Source: Kordiimonadaceae bacterium
GTDB taxonomy: Bacteria > Pseudomonadota > Alphaproteobacteria > Sphingomonadales > Emcibacteraceae
NCBI GenBank assembly: GCA_018699075.1
Contig: JABIPV010000101.1
Location: forward strand, 1 to 16,619
DNA: 16,619 nucleotides
Direction: 5' to 3'
In this document: piece by piece, positions 1-7,415 of the stretch
Numbering within the stretch: position 1 is the first letter of the stretch
Layout of the letters: the number at the start of each line of letters is the position of its first letter
Translations under genes and position numbers: made by a program
Notes under the pieces: generated by a model
The model's database searches: none
The model's input: the letters and a program-made list of their open reading frames with translations, nothing else
Told to the model about the DNA's origin: nothing

Positions 1-66
1 AAGCATGGTAACAACGGATTGTTGTCACCGATAGATTTTGAACAACAAACAATAATGAAGTCATAA
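1..66 (+). CDS. IS3-family transposase (OrfB), C-terminal fragment
   Basis: Frame 1 is open from the window edge to TAA at 64-66 and encodes 21 residues containing HGNNGLLSPIDFEQQ. This resembles the C-terminal end of IS3-type integrase-core (rve) transposases, where a histidine-rich stretch is followed by a G-x-L-SP-x-x-FE motif just after the catalytic DDE domain. The catalytic residues themselves would lie upstream of the window. The fragment is too short to assign a subgroup. The gene may be complete outside the window; only its last codons are visible. It converges on the esterase operon. Confidence 0.6.
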   Translation, partial: KHGNNGLLSPIDFEQQTIMKS

Positions 67-93
67 AGTGTCTAACAAATCAGGGGCACATCA
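1..93 (+). mobile_element. Right end of an IS3-like insertion sequence (partial)
   Basis: Position 1 onward reads as the tail of a transposase (stop at 64-66). About 27 bases follow, ending in GGGGCACATCA at 83-93. Read from the outside inward this is TGATGTGCCCC, which fits the 5'-TG...CA-3' ends and C/G-rich tips of IS3-family terminal inverted repeats. The proposed boundary at 93 coincides exactly with the stop codon of the neighbouring esterase, whose C-terminus is unusually short, so the element probably inserted into that gene. The left end and the rest of the element lie outside the window, so neither the matching repeat nor a target-site duplication can be checked. Confidence 0.6.
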
Positions 94-1596
94 GCGGACC
101 GATTTAGGCTCTGGTATAAGCTTATTACTCACTTTAATAAGTTGCTTTGCGTCCTGCGCTCTCGTGATAATTTTTGCATCCGCCCAGACATAATCCCCGT
201 CTTTGCCAGCGATGGCAAAACCATGTATTCCCGTACCGCCCTTGGCCATCAGACCAGAGCCTATGTGATCAAATTCGATCAGGATGGCGTTTCCTTCTAT
301 TTTAAAAGACTTATAAAGGGGGCCCGAAGGCTCTACTTTCTGCTCATAATCATTATGTAAAGCAAGAAGGGCTAATCGGCGTCCGAGTTCCATTTTATTT
401 TGCGGATGAATATTTTCAGCATCGCCAATATCAATGGTGAGTGCCATCCCTGCATTGTCCAAATTACCGATAGATTTTCGCATAGCTTCCCGGTTAATGG
501 GCCAATATTGTTTGTGCTCGACCGGGTTTAACTGGGGGGCGTGGAAATTTGCAAGTTGCACGGCATAAAACGGCAGTTCAGCATTTTTCCAATCATTCCT
601 CCAGCTTAAAATTAAATCGGTAAGTTGTTTCTGGTAAAAATAAGCATTGTCTGCCAGCGAAGCGTTAAATTCACCTTGATACCAAATAATTCCTTTAAGG
701 GCATAGGGTATCAGCGGATTAATCATACCATTATATAAATTGCCTGGGTAATAGTGGGGCTTATATTTCCGTTCAATTAGCTGAGGCTCATCCTGATTAA
801 ATTCCAGATTTAGTTGTTCGGTGACTTGTTTGTATTTGCGCCATTTTTCGTGACTTTCATTAAAAGGTATCTGGTTTTTATCGACGTCAAAATCACGCTC
901 CCATTTATCAATTTTGGCAATAAGACTTTGGGTGACATGATGTGATTTTTGCGTGTCTTTGGAGAGCCAGCCTTCAATTGATGTGCCTCCCCAGCTTGAA
1001 TTTATGATACCAACAGGTACGTTGATGGTTTTTTGAATATTACGGGCAAAGAAATAGGCGGTGCCGGAAAAATTGCCTATGGTATTTTTTGATGCGACAA
1101 TCCAATTGCCTTTTGTATCATCAACGGGTGTACCCGAAGCATTTTGATCAACAGTGTATTCTCGGATCATTGGTTGGTCGCTGTCACCAATTTGTTGTTC
1201 GCTCAGTTCTAACATGCCAATTGTGTAGCCCATATTGGATTGACCAGATGCAAGCCATACTTCTCCCACTAGAACATTATTCACTATAATTTGATTGTTT
1301 GCGTCAAAAGTAAGGGAGTATGATTGTTCACTGTTCTCGGTTGCCTTTGGCGTTGGCAGAGTGATAAGCCACTCACCTTTCTCATTGGTTGTTGTGTTTT
1401 TTATCTCGCCCCAACTTGCCGTAACGGTTATTTTTTCTCCCGCGTCAGCCCACCCCCAAATAGGGGCATCCGTTTGTTGCTGAAGTATCATATTATCCGT
1501 AAATAAAGAGGCTGGTTTAACGTCAGCTACTGCGTTTGAAGATAAAAGTATAGTCGTGATAAGTAAGGCGTTCTTGGTTACATTTATAATTTTCAT
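91..1596 (-). CDS. Secreted sialate/acetylxylan-type O-acetylesterase, C-terminally truncated
   Basis: A predicted SASA-family (DUF303) carbohydrate O-acetylesterase that would remove acetyl groups from sugar hydroxyls outside the cytoplasm. Residues 1-24 form a Sec signal peptide ending AVA-D. The nucleophile motif GQSNM is at 118-122 (Ser120), the conserved WYQGE block is at 305-309 and the catalytic-histidine block IHPQNK is at 396-401 (His397). The block usually reading GESN is GEFN here, a substitution beside the catalytic region but not of the nucleophile. The protein stops after PEPKSVR. Relatives normally continue VRYAW and end roughly 25-30 residues later, so this copy appears cut by the adjoining insertion sequence, which supplies the TGA. 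It is the last gene of the GH95 operon, 17 bases after the DUF3863-like gene. AGG lies about 7 bases before the ATG. It may still fold; activity is uncertain. Confidence 0.85.
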   Translation of the reverse strand: MKIINVTKNALLITTILLSSNAVADVKPASLFTDNMILQQQTDAPIWGWADAGEKITVTASWGEIKNTTTNEKGEWLITLPTPKATENSEQSYSLTFDANNQIIVNNVLVGEVWLASGQSNMGYTIGMLELSEQQIGDSDQPMIREYTVDQNASGTPVDDTKGNWIVASKNTIGNFSGTAYFFARNIQKTINVPVGIINSSWGGTSIEGWLSKDTQKSHHVTQSLIAKIDKWERDFDVDKNQIPFNESHEKWRKYKQVTEQLNLEFNQDEPQLIERKYKPHYYPGNLYNGMINPLIPYALKGIIWYQGEFNASLADNAYFYQKQLTDLILSWRNDWKNAELPFYAVQLANFHAPQLNPVEHKQYWPINREAMRKSIGNLDNAGMALTIDIGDAENIHPQNKMELGRRLALLALHNDYEQKVEPSGPLYKSFKIEGNAILIEFDHIGSGLMAKGGTGIHGFAIAGKDGDYVWADAKIITRAQDAKQLIKVSNKLIPEPKSVR

Positions 1597-1613
1597 GGCA
1601 CAACCTAAGTTAT

Positions 1614-3044
1614 TTATATCAGTTCAGGGTAATGTTTTCTTATTAATTCTTTTTCTTGGTCATTTAATTGTTCAATAGGGATGGGTTTATCCTGCGGGCG
1701 AATTCCTTTTTGATTTAGCCTATTTATTAAACTCCAATTACGAGAATTTTGACCTTTTGTTGGGTCATCTGGCTCGCGGGCGGTGAGGTCATAGCGGGTA
1801 AAGTCTATCAGTTTCTCTGGCGCGCCGTCCTTCCAATTTTTTAACAGCGCTAGTCGGAAATCTTTGTTCATAAACCAGCGAATTTCCATATTTGGATCAG
1901 AACCGCATACCCCTGAACCACGCTGAATAAAACGGTAATTTAAATGGTTATTATTTTTATATTGAGAGCGCCAAAGCATGCCAAATTCACCGAGTGTAAT
2001 GCATTTTGTATCGGGCCAACGCCGCCTCATTTCACTCAGCCAGATGACCAGCCCATCCAATCCATTGCGGCCTTGATAGTTATATATTTTACGCGCTTCT
2101 ACAAGTGACATTTCCCACGTACTGGTTACCCAGGCAAAGTTATTAAGTTCAAAGCCTTTATCGAAATGGGCTGCTGTGGTGGCCAGCATCTCTTTAGTTC
2201 CTTGTTCGGTGCCTTGTCTTATCACAGTTTCGATGGGGCCGACGCCTTGACGACTGCCGCAGCGCAGGCCATCAATTAGACGCGCACCCGGATACATTGC
2301 GTTTAAAAAGTCTACTGTCCAGCCATCAAGATTTACACAATCAATTAAATCTTCCTGATTTTGGGCTGGTTTACAAAAATGCTCTTCTGATGGGTAGTAT
2401 GGATAGGATATTGACCCTTCTCCGTCGCCATTATCAACTGCATATTGACTCCAGATATTACCCTGACAAACATGAATACCTTCCTCTTCTGCCAGATAAC
2501 GTAAATTTTCTGCTGAAAGAAAACCGGCTATGACGCTTTTGGGACGGTATCCGCCACCCACCATATCCGAAACCATCTCAAGGCCCTCATGCAAGTCGCG
2601 ATTTACTTGTTCGCGTGAATTATACATATTGGCAAAATCACCGCCGGGAAGAAAGGTGATCTCATCGCCATATTTTTCATGATAAGAAACAACAAGTTTT
2701 TTTAAATCCCGGTAGTTTGGCCGTTGGTCTTTTAACGCCAGCCAACTGAATGACCACGTGATCCGTGCGCCGGGCCAGCCTTTTTGCACGGCCTCTCTAA
2801 AAACACGTGCTTCTGCGGGAGAATGAATTGATGATTCGTCCTCACCATGTGCTTGATCGCGGGACGTTTCGATTTGATTTACGCGCACGACTGTACTGAA
2901 GGTAAAAAATCGATTGCCTAATATCTCAGAAGGAACGGTTGTTCGCTCGGGTTGATGGCCATAAGCTAATGACAGGTTACTTAAAGCATATGCAGGAAGG
3001 GTTATTCCTAATTTATATAGGGTTTTGCGCTTTGTTTTATCCAT
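1614..3044 (-). CDS. DUF3863/DUF3864-like secreted protein of unknown function
   Basis: A 476-residue protein matching, from memory of the family, the DUF3863 plus DUF3864 architecture known mainly from Bacteroidetes polysaccharide-utilisation loci; no enzymatic activity is established that I know of. The N-terminus (about 1-29) has basic residues then a hydrophobic stretch ending LSLAYG, consistent with export, though the twin arginine of a Tat signal is missing. Strongly polar conserved-looking blocks, HGEDE (66-70), GDEITFLPGGDF (126-137) and CQGNIWSQYAVDNGDGEG (193-210), look like ligand or active-site loops, and the many tryptophans suggest sugar binding. It lies 10 bases after the GH95 gene with a good ribosome site (AGGAAG) before ATG, so it is co-expressed with a fucosidase and an esterase. 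A carbohydrate-active role is inferred from context only. Confidence 0.65.
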   Translation of the reverse strand: MDKTKRKTLYKLGITLPAYALSNLSLAYGHQPERTTVPSEILGNRFFTFSTVVRVNQIETSRDQAHGEDESSIHSPAEARVFREAVQKGWPGARITWSFSWLALKDQRPNYRDLKKLVVSYHEKYGDEITFLPGGDFANMYNSREQVNRDLHEGLEMVSDMVGGGYRPKSVIAGFLSAENLRYLAEEEGIHVCQGNIWSQYAVDNGDGEGSISYPYYPSEEHFCKPAQNQEDLIDCVNLDGWTVDFLNAMYPGARLIDGLRCGSRQGVGPIETVIRQGTEQGTKEMLATTAAHFDKGFELNNFAWVTSTWEMSLVEARKIYNYQGRNGLDGLVIWLSEMRRRWPDTKCITLGEFGMLWRSQYKNNNHLNYRFIQRGSGVCGSDPNMEIRWFMNKDFRLALLKNWKDGAPEKLIDFTRYDLTAREPDDPTKGQNSRNWSLINRLNQKGIRPQDKPIPIEQLNDQEKELIRKHYPELI

Positions 3045-3054
3045 CTTTTTCTTC

Positions 3055-5433
3055 CTATTTTATTGATATTCGCGGATCGGTGGCTGATATTTTACCTTGC
3101 AAATAAATGTCAGGAAGTATTCCGGGACCTTGAATAATAGAAGCTTTATCGAGCATCCCGTTTTTCCAGCTAATATCGATGGTGTGCCCCCCTCTCGCAC
3201 GAAGCCCGATGATACTTCCATTGGGCCATGCTTCAGGTAATGCGGGGAGCAGATGGATGTATCCTTCATGCGATTGCATAAGCATTTCGGCGATGCCAGC
3301 AGTTGCGCCCATATTGGCTTCGATTTGAAAAAGGTGATGACGCATGCCAAAAATACTGTTGAAACCATTATCAAGGGTTTGGGTGCGGAGCATTTCCTGT
3401 AGATGGAAATGTGCTGTTTCACCATCACGAAGGCGCGCATTCATGCTAATTGCCCACGCCCTTGACCAACCGGTGCCGACGGCGTCATTTTCAACGCGTA
3501 TTGCGATGGATTTTTTTGCCGCTTCAAGGAGTTCAGGCGTTTTCTGGGTAATGCTAATCCCGGGATGGAGTGCGTAGAGGTGTGACATATGACGGTGACC
3601 GATTTCAAATTCTTCGCGCGGTGTGTCCCATTCCAGTAAACGCCCATCGGGGCCAATGTGAAGACCGTTATCTAATTTCGGTAAGGCGACTTTGATGGCT
3701 TTAGTAATTTCATCATTAATGCCAAGTGCTTTAGCTGCAGAGAGGGTGTTGGTAAAAACTTCAGTGATGATTTGTTGTCCCATAGCAGCGCCAGCAACGA
3801 CCGCTGCAGGGTTTCCGTCTTTAGTTACAAATCTATTTTCAGGCGATGTCTCAGGATAAGAAATCAACTTGCCGTCCTTCTCAACCAGCCAATCAAGATA
3901 AAAGAGTGCCTGACCTGAGAGCAGAGGATAACCTATTTCTGCAAGGAATTCCTTGTCGCGGGTATAGTCGTAATAGGTCCAGAGGTGCTGGCTCATCCAG
4001 CCGCCGCCGTGGATCCAAGATCCCCAATGGGCAGTGCGCGATTTCATAACGGTTTGGGCAAATAGTTCTGTCGCATGATGCGACATCCAGCCACGCATAC
4101 CATATTGTTCTCTGGCGGTAACGGCACCATTTTTTGCTAAACGTTGCATGAACTTAAAAAGAGGTTTGTTTGTTTCATTTAGGTTGGTGACATCCGATGG
4201 CCAATAGTTCATTTGTAGATTAATATTTAAATGATAATCATTATTCCACGGTGCGGCGATACGCTCATTCCAAAGACCTTGTAAATTAGCCGGATTGCCG
4301 TTTTCACGCGAAGACGCAATTAATAAGTAACGGCCATAATGATAGATTAATCGTTCTAAACCGGGATCAAGTATATTTTCTTTTAAATCATTTAAACGAC
4401 GGTCTGTAGGCAAGTCTTCTCGACTATCAGATAACTGAAGATCGAAGCGGGAGCGATTATAAAGGTTTGCATGATCCGTGATATGGCGCTGCTTCAAGCC
4501 CTTAAAATCAGCCGCGAGTGACGCGCTGTTATTACCGATAATGTCAATCTCTTTACCATCGAAATCGGTGCCGGCAGTTAGCTTAATATAAACTTCTCTG
4601 GCGCCTTTTATAGCGATCTTCTGCTGTATTAAAGTGATCGTGCCTTCTTGCGACACCGCGTCCAGATTTGCAGCGAAATGAACCCCTAGCATGTCCGGTG
4701 CTGGGCTTCCTTGCAATACGCCACCGCGCTGTGTCACCTGCCCCGACATATAAAGTGATCTGACTGAGCCTTTTGTTGATGCTTTTACCTTATGTGTGGT
4801 GTGTCCTTGATCTTGCGGCCTGTCGAGTTCGAGATCAAAATTGAGTGTATCTGGTCCTTGCGCTGTGATCTTGATAAAAAGTGCTTCATCGGGGTTAGAA
4901 TTAAAAACTTCTTGAATGAAAGTTGTTTGTCCGCGTTTCCAAGTTGTGTTGGCGACGCCTGTTCGCAGGTCCAATTCACGCCGATAATCAGAAACACTGG
5001 CAGTGGTGCTGTTCCAGTTAATATATAAATCACCGAGCGTCTGATGAGAGCGCACGACTTCGTCGCGTGAGAAACGTAGTGGCATCTGCTGATCAACTTT
5101 TTCAAAGGCTTGATCATCGATAAGCTTTCGCATATCAGCAAGGTCGTCCGGAGTACCAATTGATGATTTGATATCTTTCATTTCTCCCGCCCAGACGGAA
5201 TCTTCATTTAGCTGTATTCGTTCATTAACAGGATCACCAAATACCATCGCCCCCATTCTTCCGTTGCCAACGGGAAGAGCTTCAAACCAGCTTCCAGCTG
5301 CTTGTTTATACCAAAGAATATGGCCGGAGGATTGTGAGGAAAGGCTTTCGGCTGCATTACCGTAGGTTATAAGCCCGAAAAATAAAGTTATTATGAGCTG
5401 CGTAAATAATGATAATATTTTCATAATATTCAT
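3055..5433 (-). CDS. Alpha-L-fucosidase, glycoside hydrolase family 95
   Basis: An inverting exo-alpha-L-fucosidase (typically alpha-1,2-linked fucose; some members act on alpha-L-galactose). A signal peptide spans about 1-27 (ending GNAAE). The family hallmarks are all present: WYKQAAGSWFEALPVGNGRMGAM-type opening block near 41-63, then NLQGLWN at 383-389, then HLNINLQMNYW at 401-411. Asn403 and Asn405 correspond to the paired asparagines that help activate water in the Bifidobacterium enzyme AfcA; Glu532 in the SPEN block matches the general acid; Asp753 in GHTIDISW matches the aspartate that helps them. At 792 residues it has the usual length for a GH95 protein without extra binding modules. 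It is the first gene of a minus-strand operon. AGGA lies about 5 bases upstream of the ATG. A second ATG three codons downstream is possible. Confidence 0.95.
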   Translation of the reverse strand: MNIMKILSLFTQLIITLFFGLITYGNAAESLSSQSSGHILWYKQAAGSWFEALPVGNGRMGAMVFGDPVNERIQLNEDSVWAGEMKDIKSSIGTPDDLADMRKLIDDQAFEKVDQQMPLRFSRDEVVRSHQTLGDLYINWNSTTASVSDYRRELDLRTGVANTTWKRGQTTFIQEVFNSNPDEALFIKITAQGPDTLNFDLELDRPQDQGHTTHKVKASTKGSVRSLYMSGQVTQRGGVLQGSPAPDMLGVHFAANLDAVSQEGTITLIQQKIAIKGAREVYIKLTAGTDFDGKEIDIIGNNSASLAADFKGLKQRHITDHANLYNRSRFDLQLSDSREDLPTDRRLNDLKENILDPGLERLIYHYGRYLLIASSRENGNPANLQGLWNERIAAPWNNDYHLNINLQMNYWPSDVTNLNETNKPLFKFMQRLAKNGAVTAREQYGMRGWMSHHATELFAQTVMKSRTAHWGSWIHGGGWMSQHLWTYYDYTRDKEFLAEIGYPLLSGQALFYLDWLVEKDGKLISYPETSPENRFVTKDGNPAAVVAGAAMGQQIITEVFTNTLSAAKALGINDEITKAIKVALPKLDNGLHIGPDGRLLEWDTPREEFEIGHRHMSHLYALHPGISITQKTPELLEAAKKSIAIRVENDAVGTGWSRAWAISMNARLRDGETAHFHLQEMLRTQTLDNGFNSIFGMRHHLFQIEANMGATAGIAEMLMQSHEGYIHLLPALPEAWPNGSIIGLRARGGHTIDISWKNGMLDKASIIQGPGILPDIYLQGKISATDPRISIK

Positions 5434-5541
5434 TCTGTCCTAAGGAGTTTCGTTTTTTACAACGTTAAATTATTGTTTTGATCTCTACAACACTAATGAT
5501 TAGTGTAAATAATAATCAAAATACAGAATTAAGGGACCGCA
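5434..5541. promoter_or_regulatory. Divergent promoter region between the two fucosidase genes
   Basis: This 108-base AT-rich spacer separates the GH95 start (minus) from the GH29 start (plus), so it must hold promoters for both operons. Convincing -35/-10 pairs could not be assigned with confidence on either strand. Ribosome sites are clear: AGGA before GH95 and AAGGGA (5531-5536) about 5 bases before the GH29 ATG. The palindrome at 5490-5506 is listed separately. Confidence 0.6.
5490..5506. promoter_or_regulatory. Perfect 17-bp palindrome, candidate operator
   Basis: The sequence ACACTAATGATTAGTGT is two perfect 8-base arms around a single central G. It sits near the middle of the divergent fucosidase spacer, 36 bases upstream of the GH29 start and 57 bases from the GH95 start. 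This is where one dimeric repressor or activator could control both operons. An odd-length, fully symmetric site suits several helix-turn-helix families (LacI, GntR); which one cannot be told. No regulator gene is present in the window. Confidence 0.6.
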
Positions 5542-6909
5542 ATGACTTCACCATTAAGAATTAAATTTAAATCCAATTTAAAAAACTTGGTCATATTAAG
5601 TTCAATTATGGCACTCACATCTATGGCAACGGCTCAGGAAGCCTATGTTCCCAGTAAAGAAAATCTCGAAGCGCGAGAATGGTTTCAAGATGCAAAATTT
5701 GGCATTTTTATTCATTGGGGTGTTTATAGCCAAATGGCAGGCGGCGGTAATCCAGGTGGTGAAGAATGGATCATGGAAACTGAACAAATTCCGATTGATA
5801 AATATGAAAGACTGGGGACTACTTTTAATCCGGTAAAGTTTGACGCGGATGAATGGGTAAAAAGCTTTAAATCATCAGGAGCGAAATATATAACCATTAC
5901 TTCAAAGCATCACGATGGTTTTGCCATGTATGATAGCGACGTGAGTGATTATGATATTGCCGAGGAAAATTCTTTTGGACGTGATATTATGAAGGAACTT
6001 AAGGCCGCATGTGATAAGCACGACATTAAACTGTTCTTTTATTATTCTCAGCTCGACTGGCATCATCCTGATTATTATCCTCGTGGTGTCACAGGCCAAG
6101 TATATACAGGTAGAGCCATGAGTGGTGACTGGGATAAGTATATTGATTATCAAAATGCGCAGTTAAAAGAACTTCTGACAAATTACGGCGATATTGGTGG
6201 CTTCTGGTTTGATGGTTGGTGGGATCATAGAAATGATGATTACAGAGAACGCTGGAGACTTGAAGAAACATATAAGCTCATTCACGATCTTCAGCCCCAT
6301 GCATTAGTGATTAATAATCATCATGTGACCCCTTATCCCGGCGAAGATGTGCAGCCTTTCGAACAAGACCTTCCCGGCGAAAATCATGCCGGATTTAACA
6401 CCACCTATATCAGCGATCAAATGCCGTTAGAAATGGCGCAAACCATGAATGGTTCTTGGGGGTTTAGCCTTACGGATGATGCCTTTAAATCAACTAAAGA
6501 GCTGATCCAAACACTGGTCGGTGCTGCTGGGCGCAATTCAAACTATCTTATGAATACTGGGCCCATGTCCGATGGCCGCATTCAACCTGAAAATGTTCAA
6601 ACCTACAAAGAAATGGGTGAATGGTTTAAGACTTACGGCGAAAGCGTTTACGAAACACGCGGTGGTCCAATTGGTCCACGTCCATGGGGTGTGACGACGC
6701 GTAAAGATAACGCACTTTATGTTCATGTATTGGATTGGAAAGATAGTGAGCTTACTGTTCCTCTTCAGGATGTTGAAGTGGCAAGTGCCACATTAGTGCG
6801 AAACGGTAAAAATGTTTCTTATAAAATCACAGAAGGCGGCATCGCCCTTAATATCCCCTTGGAAGAACTTGATGAGTGGGACGCCGTTATTAAGATCATG
6901 ATTAAATAA
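5542..6909 (+). CDS. Alpha-L-fucosidase, glycoside hydrolase family 29
   Basis: A retaining exo-alpha-L-fucosidase, the second fucosidase of the locus and mechanistically distinct from the inverting GH95 enzyme. A signal peptide covers about residues 1-31 (basic start, then a hydrophobic stretch ending ATAQ), so it is exported. The catalytic barrel begins WFQDAKFGIFIHWGVYS (47-63) and contains the KHHDGF substrate-binding block (122-127). The nucleophile is Asp224 in GGFWFDGWW. Glu274 in FEQDLPG is the likely acid/base by position, which would fit the narrower-specificity GH29-B type, but this is inference. A short beta-sandwich-like C-terminal part follows from about 385. The length (455) is ordinary for the family. 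The start is supported by AAGGGA about 5 bases upstream. Its stop codon overlaps the next ATG by one base (TAATG), implying translational coupling. Confidence 0.95.
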   Translation: MTSPLRIKFKSNLKNLVILSSIMALTSMATAQEAYVPSKENLEAREWFQDAKFGIFIHWGVYSQMAGGGNPGGEEWIMETEQIPIDKYERLGTTFNPVKFDADEWVKSFKSSGAKYITITSKHHDGFAMYDSDVSDYDIAEENSFGRDIMKELKAACDKHDIKLFFYYSQLDWHHPDYYPRGVTGQVYTGRAMSGDWDKYIDYQNAQLKELLTNYGDIGGFWFDGWWDHRNDDYRERWRLEETYKLIHDLQPHALVINNHHVTPYPGEDVQPFEQDLPGENHAGFNTTYISDQMPLEMAQTMNGSWGFSLTDDAFKSTKELIQTLVGAAGRNSNYLMNTGPMSDGRIQPENVQTYKEMGEWFKTYGESVYETRGGPIGPRPWGVTTRKDNALYVHVLDWKDSELTVPLQDVEVASATLVRNGKNVSYKITEGGIALNIPLEELDEWDAVIKIMIK

Positions 6910-7412
6910 TGACATTATCCGAAAGCGCTAAGCGCCAGATCTGCTTTAAAGAAGCCGGATCAAATATGTCTGTTATATGTGATTTGCTGGATGATCAGGC
7001 ACCTAAGTCTGCGGAATTTTTATGGCAACTTGCGCAAAATAGGTCAAGTTTTGATGCGATCCATGCTATTTGGACAGGGCCAGAACTTTCTTGCCCTTTA
7101 CCTGCCAGCGTATTGCCGGAAGAGCTTTCAATAAATGTTATTCCAGCTGAAAATGCCACCTCATATCCTGATTGCGGTGATATCGTTCTCGCCAGTATTG
7201 CTGCGGGGACTATTGAAGGCTTGCCACCAGGTAATTTCTTTGATGTCGGCCTTTTTTACGGCGAAGGAGGGCGGATGCTGATGCCGTTTGGTTGGATTGA
7301 GGTTAATGTGTGTGCTAAAATTATCGCGAAAGATTTAGCACACGCGCAAGAAGCCATGGCAATGATTAGACAAAGGGGAGCGTGCCAACTTTCCTTTGCG
7401 CCCGTTGAATAA
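6909..7412 (+). CDS. DUF3830 family protein (cyclophilin-like fold)
   Basis: A 167-residue cytoplasmic protein with no signal peptide, resembling DUF3830 proteins, which share a cyclophilin-like beta-barrel and have no settled function. Family-like features are the opening segment with a DLLDDQAPKSAEFLWQL block (25-41), a W-T-G-P-E-L strand (55-60), the ENATSYPDCGDIVLA block (80-94) and MLMPFGWIEVNVCAKI near the end (about 124-139). Its ATG shares one base with the GH29 stop, and the transporter gene follows 3 bases after its own stop, so it belongs to a tightly coupled set. DUF3830 genes often sit beside catabolic enzymes for small acids or amino acids; here it precedes a symporter and an FAD oxidoreductase. 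Other cyclophilin-like families are possible. Confidence 0.6.
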   Translation: MTLSESAKRQICFKEAGSNMSVICDLLDDQAPKSAEFLWQLAQNRSSFDAIHAIWTGPELSCPLPASVLPEELSINVIPAENATSYPDCGDIVLASIAAGTIEGLPPGNFFDVGLFYGEGGRMLMPFGWIEVNVCAKIIAKDLAHAQEAMAMIRQRGACQLSFAPVE

Positions 7413-7415
7413 GCT

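Noticed and set aside
4..26. Inverted repeat GGTAACAAC / GTTGTCACC near the window edge as a terminator for the minus-strand esterase operon
   Set aside because: It lies inside the transposase coding tail, has a mismatch on the plus strand (a wobble on the minus), and no T-run is visible before the window edge. It may help block read-through, but a terminator cannot be claimed.
4785..5159. 124-residue minus-strand frame inside the GH95 gene
   Set aside because: A shadow frame: the GH95 protein is intact here with family motifs on both sides, and the alternative product resembles nothing.
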